Shown here one piece after another: positions 36,001 through 46,260 of a DNA stretch of 64,000 nucleotides; within the stretch, counting starts at the first letter, position 1, and every line of letters starts with the position of its first letter. Under the pieces are notes generated by a model, which was not told the origin of the DNA, made no database searches, and saw only the letters and a list, made by a program, of their open reading frames with translations. The stretch covers positions 1,736,001 through 1,800,000 of the forward strand of contig JBAJFG010000492.1 of assembly GCA_037903475.1 (NCBI GenBank), given 5' to 3'. The translations under genes and the position numbers were made by a program. The DNA comes from Ancylostoma caninum. Taxonomy: Eukaryota > Nematoda > Chromadorea > Rhabditida > Ancylostomatidae.

Positions 36001-38070
36001 TCCTTGAAGCGAAAAAAAAAATGATGAAGTTTCTCAAAAATGCATTGATTTAAAGGGAGAAATTCAGGTGTTATTCCGCCAATGGCTATTGTCTGCTTGG
36101 CACAATTCAAAACACCCGACTATTGAAGGGTCTTAGAGGGGGAAGATCGCTCGTTAAGGTTTCATATTATACTCTGAAAATTCTTACCACGGCGGTCCCA
36201 CCGTCATCCCATGGTTGATATACGGCATGTCAACCATGGACAAGCTATGATTCCACTTATAATTTCACCGACGGAAAGTAGTGCGCTAACAGTGGGCAAA
36301 GGGTGGGCAAACGGAGATTGGATCATGGGGTGGACGAGTTCGGAGGACGCACTGTGAAGGATTGGTGGACCCACAGTGAAATTGATAGCAATGGTAGGCT
36401 AACGCTGGGATAAGTGGGGACGAATGTCATACTTGGGGAACCCGGGGGATACGGTGGGCTCACATCAGTTGGGGATCCATAATGACATAATGGTGGGCCC
36501 ACCGTGCTGCGAAAATTCAGAGTATACAGATAGACTAGCAACCCTCTTAATAATTATCACACCTCCCAAAGTCAGGAAAGAAAAACGTTGAGTTCCACTG
36601 AAGGTTCTCATCCACTCAATTTCTGGAGAGATTGTAAAGTTGTCCAGATGGTAAGTATTATATTAATCAAACACGACGTGCACTTCAAAGAGGAACTTGT
36701 CACCAACAGTTAAATGTGGCAACGAACAATGGGAGAACTTCTTTCTATGAACTTCTGAGGCTTAATGAATTCATGCACATTTAGTTCTTGAAGAAAACGT
36801 AACTATTAATCCAAATCATATAGTAAAACGCTCAGGTCAACTATCAAGGACGAGGAAAGCTGCACATTCGAGGACAATGGATTGCTGCAGCGGTAAAAAT
36901 ATTTATCACATTCCCATAGAGCATACAAATGCAATTAAACCTATCATAATTAAAATCTTATCTTTAGGTTTTTGAGTTCTTAATGGCTCTGCTGTTCATC
37001 GGTGATTTCCTCCTACAAAGAAGAGAGGTATTTTCGTTTATCTACCGCTTAGTGTAACCAAAAGTAATAAGTAAAACTGTGCGCACCAGGGGTGTGCGAA
37101 ATTTCCCGTTTTTTACGTTTCACGTTTTTTACGTTTTACGTTTTACGGGTTTATGGCCCGGAAAACGGAAAATCCCGGAAAATCATGGAGGGGGGGATCG
37201 TTGAATTCGGGATACTTGCCTTCCCTAAAGAGGATTCACCTGTTTTGATGCACGTGAGCTAACTACCAAACGCCGCTGACGAAATCCAAACTATTCTCTT
37301 TCACTTTTTTGTTTCAGCTGTAGTGTAGACGTCCCGTGCTGTTTTGCTCATCTTCATCATTGTTCCAAATATGCCACACAAGTGCCCTGCTCTCATCGTA
37401 ATTCTCAAGAAGAAAAGGTTCTAGAGAAATGTGGGAGTGAACAGTTATGGAATTTCCATGAAATTGTGTCATGCCAAGTATTGTTGGGAAGCAAAACATC
37501 ATGAAGGCCTTCTTTCACCTTAACAACGGCACAACCTTCTCGTCTACTAAAACATTCAGAGAAGAAGATGCCTATTATTTATACTCTGATAATCTCTCGC
37601 CACTAATTGAACGATAAATACTCTTCAATCTACCTATATTCTAGGCGTTTGAAGTACGTACCATCAGTGCTTGGGCAAAATTTTCCGTTTTCCGCTTTAC
37701 GGGATTTAAAATTTCACTTCCGCACATGCCTGGTGCGCACACCTAAATTTTATTTTCACCTAAAAGCTCACAAATACCCAAATTCTTTCTCCGCATTTGT
37801 CTACATAGACAGCAGAGTTGTTCTGCGAACTCATCCTTGAACCGATACGAGAAAATAAACACGCCTTAAAAGTTCTTAAGCGAACCCGGATGCAATACCA
37901 TATAAACTGCCAATATTCAGAACTACCCATTCACCGGCAAACAGTACAAGAACCAAGTTTACCGAACGACAGCGCTAAACCCACAAGTTGAGATTTACAA
38001 CGCCCCTCCTGTGACGACCACCAAGACGACCACAAAGGAGGAGTTACTCGCTCAGCAGAGCATGATCTAG
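33020..38070 (+). CDS. Multi-pass (tetraspan-like) membrane protein, N-terminus not found
   Basis: Six exons splice without breaking phase: 33020..33118, 33316..33426, 33483..33572, 36836..36892, 36968..37027 and 37921..38070 (TAG stop). They give 188 residues. Three membrane segments are clear: FVLLILLLMSIICVLILVA, YAILGIVLFIVAGILGTW and AVFEFLMALLFIGDFLL. A probable loop or partial segment (AIYFLLQWLVQITCGSDACT, two Cys) precedes them. The cytosolic tail carries NYPFTGKQYK, NQVYRTTALN and a TTTKTTTKEE run. The arrangement suggests a four-pass, MARVEL-like protein of the vesicle or junction type; this is inference, and I cannot name an orthologue. The 36968-37027 exon is followed by an intron carrying a hAT element. 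A first membrane-segment exon and the start codon are missing. Confidence 0.8.
34623..34820. mobile_element. Small foldback element with palindromic CGCGTCAAATTTGACGCG ends
   Basis: The left end (GGTGCTGTTTACGGTTCATG, then CGCGTCAAATTTGACGCG at 34648-34665) is inverted at the right (CGCGTCAAATTTGACGCG at 34781-34798, then CATCAACCATAAATACCGCC). Each terminus therefore contains an exact 18-bp palindrome inside an imperfect inverted repeat. It lies in the intron between exons at 33572 and 36836. A partial relative is at 10700-10815. Confidence 0.75.
36168..36526. mobile_element. MITE of the GGTGGGCCCACC family
   Basis: The left terminus TATACTCTGAAAATTCTTAC followed by CACGGCGGTCCCACCGT is the inverse of the right terminus, which on the reverse strand reads TATACTCTGAATTTTCGCAG and CACGGTGGGCCCACC. 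There is no ORF of note. It lies in an intron of the membrane-protein gene, and a diverged copy in the opposite orientation is at 2573-2960. Confidence 0.75.
37087..37732. mobile_element. hAT-type nonautonomous element with perfect 8-bp target duplication
   Basis: GTGCGCAC occurs at 37079-37086 and again at 37733-37740. Between them, the left end CAGGGGTGTGCGAAATTTCC and the right end (reverse strand) CAGGCATGTGCGGAAGTG are imperfect inverted repeats. Subterminal TTTTACGTTTTACG/CCGTTTTCCG motifs occur at both ends. The 646-bp interior carries no transposase. It sits in the last intron of the membrane-protein gene, splitting no exon. Confidence 0.9.
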
Positions 38071-38898
38071 GTAACTTTCTGAAAACTTCGCGCACTGGAA
38101 TTGTCTTGTTCCAAAAGGTGACCGTTTCTACCTTTTAAGGAATTTCTCACTTGTATATAGGAATTGCGGAAAGCTGTGATATTCTTAATGAGGCTTACAT
38201 ACTTATTGACATTGTTTTCTTATCTCTACTATTGTCTCATCTTTCATCAAGACTACTTGATGTATCGTGGTTGTATAAATATGGTCTTTATTCGAGGATG
38301 CAATTTATAAGTAATTTTCGGCTACAGACGATGAGTGAAGCACAGAATTGATAGCGTTTCCCAGGTACATTTTCTTGGCTCTACTTTTCACAGCAAAAAT
38401 GTGTTCAGGAAGAGTTTTTTTGTATAGCGAACACCAACTTGAAAATTTACGAAGATGCTTTATAACAAGAGCTGTCCTGACTCTCGTAGAGAGTGAAGTG
38501 ATGAAAGGGGGGTATCACGCTCTAGAACTTCCTGAATCCAGGAATGCTCCAAGCTCCAAACTTTTCATTTTTTAAAGTCACCTAGATGCGGATGAAGCTA
38601 AACCACATAGACAGTTTGGCTCCAAAGATATCCCATGGACAGGGAGTTCTTGCAGCCTACTACGAAAAAGCGCTTGAAGTCTTACTCAGTCTTACTCTCA
38701 CGTTGAGATCGAAGAAAGAATGATATCAGGAACACAGCAGTCAAATATCCTCAGATTCATACGATAAGCGGTTCTGGGGTTTGAACTAGACGGAATTGTA
38801 GGTTTCATTCGCGTCCTTGGCCATGAACCCTTCTAACTGAAGTTCTCAAAAAAAAACAACGCAACGATAAAAGAAAGAAAACTGAAGAGATGGAATAA
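38071..38898. other. 3' flank of the membrane-protein gene
   Basis: No supported exon. AT-rich sequence directly after the TAG stop presumably holds the 3' UTR; no single poly(A) site can be singled out with confidence. Confidence 0.35.
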
Positions 38899-39363
38899 TT
38901 AGGTTGTTGCAAAATCGATGTCGGATTTTGACAGTTGACTTTGAATTGTCGCAACTCGGTAGCTCGGCTAAAACTGAAGCTTTTACCCCGATTGAAGCGT
39001 CATTTGAATCAGCACGTCTTCGCCAGCCTTCAGCCAAGTTTCGGTTCCAGTAGATTTGGAGCCAAGCTTTCTGGAGTCAACAAAATCTGAAAACGAGTTC
39101 TGAGCTGAGCTATTTTCACGACTCACTCTTTCTCTCAGGGGTGAAACCAACCACCTGAATTTGTGGTCATCTGTAGGGGAACAACCCGCTGAGTGAGATA
39201 TCTAAAGGTGAGTCTCGATTTCCGCTTTCGTTTTCTTCCAGATCGTCTGGAGTACGAAGTGTGGTCTTGTGCTGTCGTAAAACACCAAAGGATAAATTCG
39301 AGAAGAACTCACTTACCCATTTTTTCACCGCGGCTACCCCATCCACGGCGCGCTCCAAAAATA

Positions 39364-40638
39364 TTAGGTTGGTGCAAAAATAATGCGCGTTTTTCGCTGC
39401 TTCACCTTCGGTGCAGAAAATTTCCGGTGTTTCTTATCATCCGTATGAGAAGTTGCACATGGTTTTGTAGCAAATTTCATGGCCTTTTCAAATATCTCAT
39501 GCATTTTGAGCAAAGATTATGTTTTTGGCGAATTTTTAGTTGTGGAACGAAAGGCGCCAAAACAAGTTTTTTGCCAAACTCCTTTCAGCGAGCTGATACT
39601 CGACGGCATCGCAGCAGGAATCGCTCAGAATACCACCATAGTTTTGGCGAAGGTAGTGTGAGCGAATGCCATCCGCCGAGCTGCTCCGGAATTTTTCGGC
39701 TTGGTGTGCCTTGCTTCGAAAGTAAGGGATGTCGCATAGGTCTTCTTGGGGTTTGCGACCCCCAACTCATGGCAATAATTGAAGAGCACCCATCCAAAAC
39801 AACATATTTGCTTTTGCAGAACATTGCCGGTAATTGTTGTCAGACCGTCCCTCCCTTCAGTAAAAATGGGAGGATGAAAGAGCTCGACGAGTTGATGTCG
39901 CATTTCCTGAACGAGTACCACATTGATCCTCGTTGAGAGGTGTGCTTCGCACCTTTGTAGTGGGAGAATTGCGACCAAACAGTCGGTCTCTTAGTGATAA
40001 ATATGAACTATAGACCCTGTTCGACAGAATGAGGTGCCTTGCTCAACAGTTGGACGAGGAACATGCAGCGAAACAGTCCCAAAAGACGAAGCAACACCAA
40101 AATAGGGTCACGGTGACTTTGTGGTGAGCTGCTGCAAAAATTGCTCACTGCAGCTCATTCATTCTTCCTAATCTGGTAAGTGCTTTCAAGATGTAAATGA
40201 AATAAATTAGAAACTTCAGTGGGTGACCCCAGCGTTGCTCAATAAAATGGATTCTTCACTCCTACACGGCACCGTCCAGGCACACTCTGCACGACAGATT
40301 CTTCACAGGTTGGAGCAACTGAGCTAGGAAGCTCGAACTCCTACACCATAATCAGCAAGCTTCTCGCTCACCGACTACCACTTCCTCGAGAACGTGGATG
40401 ACTTCTTCCGGGAAAATTTTCTCGAAGACTAAAGTGATACCAAAACTGCCCTTCGGAAGTTAGTCGATTCTAGAAGGTCCTATCAGAACGGCACGGTAGT
40501 CGGAGAATATCTACCTTGTTGCTAAAGATTTGCGGATTACAATAGTTCTAAGCCTACTGAAAAAGATCGATTTTGAAAGGAGTTATGAGGTTCGGTATCA
40601 AAGGCATGAAAACGCGCATTATTTTTGCACCAACCTAA
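39364..40638 (+). mobile_element. Full-length mariner element with decayed transposase
   Basis: The ends TTAGGTTGGTGCAAAAATAA (39364) and its inverse (ending 40638) match over at least 26 bp. They are flanked by TA on each side (39362-39363 and 40639-40640). The length of 1275 bp is typical of an autonomous mariner. Remnants of a DD34D transposase lie on the plus strand (see 40030-40437). The termini are much better preserved than the coding region. Confidence 0.85.
40030..40437 (+). pseudogene. Mariner transposase remnant (DD34D type)
   Basis: The reading QQLDEEHAAKQSQKTKQHQN then RVTVTLW-stop-AAAKI matches the LDQEEAPKH..PKPNLHQKKVMVT.WWSAA block of SETMAR/Hsmar1-like transposases, with TGG turned into TGA. 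Further on, SARQILHRLEQL and TDYHFLENVDDFFRENFLED match the LHDNARPH..TLQKL and TNYHFF..L..FL blocks. The catalytic HDNARPH motif is replaced by HGTVQAH, so the second Asp is lost. Stops and frameshifts separate the blocks. Confidence 0.8.
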
Positions 40639-41110
40639 TAGAAAATAATAAGAGCTAAAGCCAACTTCGAGATAATGAACACATCCTCTGGTGACAGCTT
40701 TCATCAGTGCATAGAAAAAGGCGTTGACTTCATTGGATTTTAGTCCACAACTCTGAGACATTTATCTCCAAAACTGGATTACTTGGACCAATATGGAGAT
40801 GTGATTTTATTTGGCATTCCCTCCCGCATACGCTGATAATATTCTCATTCCTAGCCGTTGAGTTGTTACCGAGTGCGAATCTATAATACCGTTTGAGATG
40901 AATTTTTGCTCACGACTACACTTCGATTCACACACGCGAAAGCCATTAGAAGTCAATAGGACCGGGTGGAAATGAAAGGGTAGAAAGAAGAAGATACAGG
41001 CTTTCAAGTATTAAATACCAAATGTGCTACTGAAACACCACTTTTCATTCCAAAGTATTATTCCAAATTTCGATATTGGAAAATCCGACTTCGATTTTGC
41101 AACAATCTAA

Positions 41111-43538
41111 CACTTCCCTTCCTGGTAATCTGATCCTTCTCTATTGTTTTTATGTTTTATTTTTTTCTTTAGATTCAATACGCTTTCGCGCGTTAGAAAG
41201 GCGACTCTGGCGTAGAAAATCCATGAATTCTTCCTAACCTCCTTCCAACGGTTTACAACTTTTCATAGAGTTCGAGTTTATTTAACGTTAGCATCCTTTC
41301 CGCAATCCGCTCACTCATTAACCAAAAACGGTCGTGGAGGTGGCGTGCCTTAGCTGGACCTTTTGTACAGGTAGATAATTACCATACAGTTTGATGAATG
41401 GGCAACATCAAATAACTTATTTATTCTCTCACTTATTTATCTAATATGCCGACGCTGCCAATGTGCCAACACAGATAGAAGCCAATACAGATGTATGTAC
41501 TGTTGGTTTCAGCTGTAAAAAGCTGCAAACTGTAAAAACAATTTTAGAAACATCACTGATTATGAACAAGAAATGAAGGTGCGAGTTCAAGCAATCTTTC
41601 AAGATCAGACAGAACCACCACAAAAAGTACAAAAAATCGTTATTCACACTAAATGACTACCTTCCTAAGAGTCCATTGCGTCTACTGGATATGTTCATTC
41701 ACCCCAGACATCCAGGCACACATACAGGGTGGGCCATAAGTACGGTAACAAGACGTGTTTTGTTTCCAAAGGAGCACGTTCTGCTTTGAAGACACTAGTT
41801 GGGAGGCAGTCTCCGAACGTTTTACCAGCACCAGGAAAGTGCTCAGGAACTTAGGTTTCGTCTGCTTTAGAACTGGGGAAACAATGAATTTTAGGACTTA
41901 CTGATTCTGTCAAGTGGCTACTCAATTGTAGCAAACCCAGTGAAATTTATTAGCAGGTGTTCACGACACATAAGACATAGGCCTGCTCAAAAGCCCTTGG
42001 GAGTTAAGAATCTCCGGAAAGGAACTCGAAAAGAAGGGAATAAATTTTTGTCCAACCACTTGCGCGCCGAAGCCTGCGACTTCACTTGATGTCTCAGGGT
42101 CTGATTCCTAACAGATGCACGATATTTCTGGATGTTTTCTTGTATTAAATTCGTTGGGAGTTACTGGACATAAATCATGTGGCAATGTTCAAAATAGCTT
42201 CGAAAATCGTTGTCTGCATGTCCTTTTCTTTGTTGCCGTATTTTTAGCAACTCTGTTGAGTGGCGTAGCCTGGACGTGAATATCTCAAAAACGCCGTGGT
42301 GGTGCACCTAGATAAGCAAGTGCCTAATGGGAAGCCGAAGTATATTGTGAAATTAATCAACACTTCTGTGCTTCATATTGGACCGGAGCATCGTCTAGCT
42401 ACGCTTCTTCTGCCGGATTGGTTGCTCAGTTTCGTTTTAGCTCTTAGTTTCGAATATTGCTACATGCTCTTCATGATTGTAGAAGCACCTTGAGTGCATA
42501 AACAAATAAATAAATAAGTAAATAAACTCGTGAGCAGCATGAGGAACTAAAGTAGAAAAAACGATGAAAGACGGACATATGAATGCGGAAACGGCAATGA
42601 GGTTGATAAACGTGGATGAGTGGAAGAGAAGGTGGAAGCCCATCAAATGCAATAATGGCTACTACCACGTGAGGAATACTGCCACATTATCGGTTGAATA
42701 CTAGAGCGCTTTACCACTTCTGTTTATCTAGAAGTGCTACATATCACTGGAATGGGACTGTGATCACCACTAATTCAGCAGGTGAAATTCGATAAAATTC
42801 ACATGCTGACAATGAACAGATGCCGGCTCTCTGAATTGCTTTTACATGCATTTCCATGTTCTGTTTCAATCCCAGTGAACAATCAGAATTCTAGAGAAAA
42901 AGCGGAAATATGCGTATGGTAGTCAAAGGTGGGAGGTTGGATTTTGTCTAGCAACCATTTTTACAGCAATAACTAGTACGTATTAAATTTTACAGGATTA
43001 CCTCGAGGCCTTCTTCGTCGTAAAGATACATCCTCTCTCATACTGAATGAATGATTTTTGCCAATTTTCTTGTCAAATTTCGGGTTGGATATGTGGATCT
43101 GTGGACCTATCAAAAATATGTGTACGTATCTCTATTCTTCTCGCACAATGAACTCTTTCCTGTACTCAAAACGGAAGCAAAGAAATGTGTCATGCCCTGC
43201 GTGCACCATTGGAGAAGGAACCGAGCTTATGGAGAAAAAGAACTATGTAGTCTATAGGACCCTCTGACGTGACGAAGAATTCCAAATTAGAGATTCAGAA
43301 CAATAGCAGCATCTACTGATTAATTTTAATCTTGTTTCGGATTATATTTAATATAGGAGCGATGCAAGCGAGTCCGGCTTTTTTCTATTTTATTAATTTT
43401 TATTCGCTCCACTTGGTGATGAGTACAGGGGAGGCTTGATTCATTGTTTGTTCCCGTCCGAGGGTAAGTACGAAACGGAACAAAAGCATCATTTAGCTTT
43501 AGTTGCTTTCTCCTTAGACCTCTACTTTCCTTGTTTAT
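41111..43538. other. Gene-free stretch
   Basis: No supported exon. A CAGGGTGGGCCATAAGTACG string near 41727 looks like a DNA-transposon end but has no inverted partner nearby. An AATAAATAAATAAGTAAATAA stretch lies near 42503-42524. Confidence 0.35.
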
Positions 43539-44204
43539 TTGAACAGCATGAAGGGGAGACAAACATGGAATAATACCATTCGAATAGTGAACGCATTATC
43601 GACCGTTGAATACGAGACAATCAGAGTTACCATGAAACAGTGTGGTTTCATAGCCAACTGCGGAACTACGGATGCAATCCATGCGGCTCGGCTAATGATC
43701 GAGAAGCATCGTGAGAAGCAGAAGCTAATGCATCTAGCATTCCTCGATCTGAAGAAAGCCTTCGATCGCGTTCTATACGAAGTCATCTGGTAAGCGTTTC
43801 GGTGGCACGCCGTTCCTGAGGAGTTCATCGAGTGGGTCAGGATCCTCTACGCAGACCCAATGAGTCGAGTGCAGGCGGCCGCGAACACGTCAGCGGATCT
43901 TTTTTTTCTATCTCTGTAAGTATACATCAAGGATCAGCCCTCTCACCGTTTCTCTCCGTCGTTGTCATGGGCGCTGTTACAAGAAACCTCCAGAGACCGA
44001 CGCCATGGACTCTGCTACACGCATATGACGTCATGCTAGCGTCTGAACAGAAAGAGGGCCTTGAACGACAGAACAGGCCTGGAGCGAACGTCTAGCGCGG
44101 TTCGGTCTTCGTCTCAACGTCAGAAAGGCTGAGTATATGACGACCTATATGAATGAATCCGCCACCACTCAGGTTGATGGCACTGACCTTCCGAAAACCG
44201 ACTA

Positions 44205-45095
44205 TTGGGTTGGGGAATAAGTTCATTCGGTTTTTTTTTCAACTTGTTTTTTCACGGCGATTTTAAGTTTCCTTGACCGGCAGTCATAGTCTACTTTGAA
44301 GCCCTTGATTTGCTCTTTCTAAGTGTCGTAACTTCATTCCTGGATTCTCGTTTTACCTTGCTTTCTACCGGATGGATTGTGACCACCCAAGTCGACAAAA
44401 TTGAACCTCCCCGCAACCGACAACCGTTCAACTTCAATCGTGGATCAAATGTGGCTTAGTTGGCTAGGGAAATCAATGGCGTTTGGAGAGGAATCTCTAT
44501 TGATGAAAGGACAGCATAGAAGTGGTGAACCCACTTCAGACAGGGCGAATTTGGCTTTAAAGTTGTTTCTTGTTCTGGACGCCCAGTTTGTAGGAAATAA
44601 AGGCGATTATCCGCTAAGGTTGCTTCAGATGTAAGGAAGAACCACTACTGATGCTAACTCTCAACAATGTATAGGTCTAGCTAACGCATTTCGTGCAAAA
44701 CCTCAAAATGCTTGATAAGTGGTGATCGTCCACATTGAGTACGCTCGACTCCTCTGTACAAATTTCACCAAAATGACAAGCAAAAATCTCAAATGTAGGG
44801 AATTTTTACCACTACCCACTCTTCTGGTCTAGTTCAGTCATACATAGCTTATTTTGTTCGGTTCCCAATTAATTTGATAAACATCATCCAAGAGTTGCGG
44901 TTGCGGGCTACAATGTTAGTCGTCTCAAACAAAGAAATTTTTCGTGGACTTGGAGCTGACAAGCAGCCTTGTGCCTGGCAGCATTAATAGAAGAGGAAAT
45001 GCGCTACGCTATTCATTTAGTGTGGTTTACAATGATGGTGGAAAATGGTGGTTTCTATGCTCATGAAAACCGAACGAACTTATCCCCCAACCCAA
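44205..45095 (+). mobile_element. Mariner-like element inside the reverse transcriptase
   Basis: The ends TTGGGTTGGGGAATAAGTTC (44205) and (reverse strand) TTGGGTTGGGGGATAAGTTC (45095) continue into TTCGGTTTT with one further difference. TA flanks lie at 44203-44204 and 45096-45097. The 891-bp interior retains scraps of a plus-strand mariner helix-turn-helix region (INGVWRGISIDERTA then FRQGEF, near 44480-44560), so it is an internally deleted and mutated copy rather than a pure MITE. Host codons on either side join in frame when the element and one TA are disregarded. Confidence 0.9.
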
Positions 45096-45140
45096 TACTT
45101 CAAGTATCTCGGTTCAACACTCTCAGCCGATGGCAACCTA

Positions 45141-45713
45141 CAATACCGCCCATAGTTTTTGCGAAAAAATCGGGTGGCGACGGATTAATCGTTAACAAAC
45201 CGTCGCAGTACTGTAACTCCTTTGAAAATGATGCTTTTCTAAATCTGAGCACATTTTCGGATTGCCTATCGAAATTGGAATTGAACAGTATATAAAATTA
45301 CTTGAACTTTGATTTCAAAACAGTTGTTTCTTCAAAAATTTGAAAATTTTTCAAAATTTCAACAAACAGGTCAAAATCTGAAAAAACGTCAAAAACCGAG
45401 GAAATAATTGAGGAATGAGGCTTCTGAACACGATCATTGGATTTCGCCCAATTCTCGGTTTTTAACATTTTTTCAGATTCTGACCTGATTGCTGAAATTC
45501 TGAAAAATTTTCAAATTTTTGAAAAAAGAAATGTTTTGAAGTCGAAGTTCAAGTAATTTTATATACTGTTCAATCCCAATTTCGATGAGGCATCCGAAAA
45601 TGTGCTCGGATTTAGAAAAGCTTCACTTTGAAAGGAGTTACAGTACTGCGACGGTTTGTTAACGATTAATCCGTCGCCACCCGATTTTTTCGCAAAAATT
45701 ATGGGCGGTATTG
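45141..45713. mobile_element. Palindromic MITE inside the reverse transcriptase
   Basis: The element is an almost complete palindrome. The left arm CAATACCGCCCATAGTTTTT (45141) runs into a block with CGGATTAATCGTTAACAAAC and GTCGCAGTACTGTAACTCC. The same sequence returns inverted up to 45713, with arms of about 170 bp or more and an AT-rich centre. TA flanks lie at 45139-45140 and 45714-45715. No ORF of its own. It lies only 45 bp downstream of the other insertion. A one-armed relative is at 4076-4395. Confidence 0.9.
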
Positions 45714-46260
45714 TACCCCATGAAGTCGGCAGTCGCATCAACGCTGCATGGTTGAAGTGGCGCTCAATGACGGGAGTGCTGTGCGACAAGAAGATCCCGG
45801 ATCGCTTCAAGTCGAAGGTGTATCGAGCAGTCGTTAGACGAGTGGCACTGAATAGTGCAGAATGTTGGCCGGCCACCAAGGAAGTGGAACGCCGCCTGGG
45901 TGTGATGGAGATGAAGATGTTACGATGGATGGCCGGTATCACGCGTGTGGACCGCATACGCAATGAAAAGATTCGAGAGCGGTTCGGCATCGCCACGATT
46001 GCTGACAAGCTCCGTGAAACCAGCCTTAGATGGTACGGCCATGTTCTGCGCGCCAACAAAGACACCGTCTGCAAAGTACGCCTTGATCATGAGGTACCAG
46101 GAAAACGGCCGAAAGGATGCCCGAAACAACGGTGGCTGGACACACTGCATGCGGATCTGAAACATGTGAGCGCCCCCCCCCCCCCTAGACCAGGCTCACG
46201 ATAGAGCTCAATGGCGTCAGAAGATCAGAATAGTGGACCCCGCCAACGAACGGGACAAAC

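Larger units (their letters stand above)
38899..41110. mobile_element. Outer mariner-like element, interrupted by a second mariner
   Basis: The left end TTAGGTTGTTGCAAAATCGA (38899) and the right end (reverse strand from 41110) TTAGATTGTTGCAAAATCGA are inverted and continue with GTCGGATTTT on both sides. Without the inner element (39364-40638) it would be about 0.94 kb. A minus-strand stretch at about 39290-39358 reads DGVAAVKKWVSEFFSNLS, which resembles the C-terminal part of mariner transposases, so the dead gene probably ran right to left. TA flanks are not clear. Confidence 0.6.
43539..46260 (+). pseudogene. Non-LTR retrotransposon reverse transcriptase, interrupted twice
   Basis: The segments 43540-44202, 45098-45138 and 45716-46260 form one decayed RTE-like reverse transcriptase. 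Visible blocks in order: QCGFIANCGTTDAIHAARL, FLDLKKAFDRV, EFIEWVRILYADP, HQGSALSPF, PWTLLHAYDVMLAS, FKYLGSTLSADGNL, SRINAAWLKWRSMTGVLCDK, NSAECWPATKEVERRLGVME, IRNEKIRERFGIATIADKLR, LRWYGHVLRANKDT, KRPKGCPKQRWLDTLHADLK. An in-frame TAA follows the first block, then a frameshift. YADD has become HAYD, removing a catalytic Asp. The C-terminal third is well preserved. Two DNA transposons are embedded between blocks. The 5' endonuclease region is absent. Confidence 0.9.

Noticed and set aside
39193..39936. Longest ORF in the window (247 codons, plus strand)
   Set aside because: It runs through the left terminal repeat of the mariner at 39364 and is not in the frame of the recognisable transposase remnants, so it is a chance ORF across two nested elements.
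41727..41760. DNA-transposon end CAGGGTGGGCCATAAGTACG
   Set aside because: No inverted partner or target duplication was found in the following kilobases.
45559..46204. 171-codon minus ORF opposite the reverse transcriptase
   Set aside because: It is antisense to well-supported RT blocks and crosses a transposon boundary.
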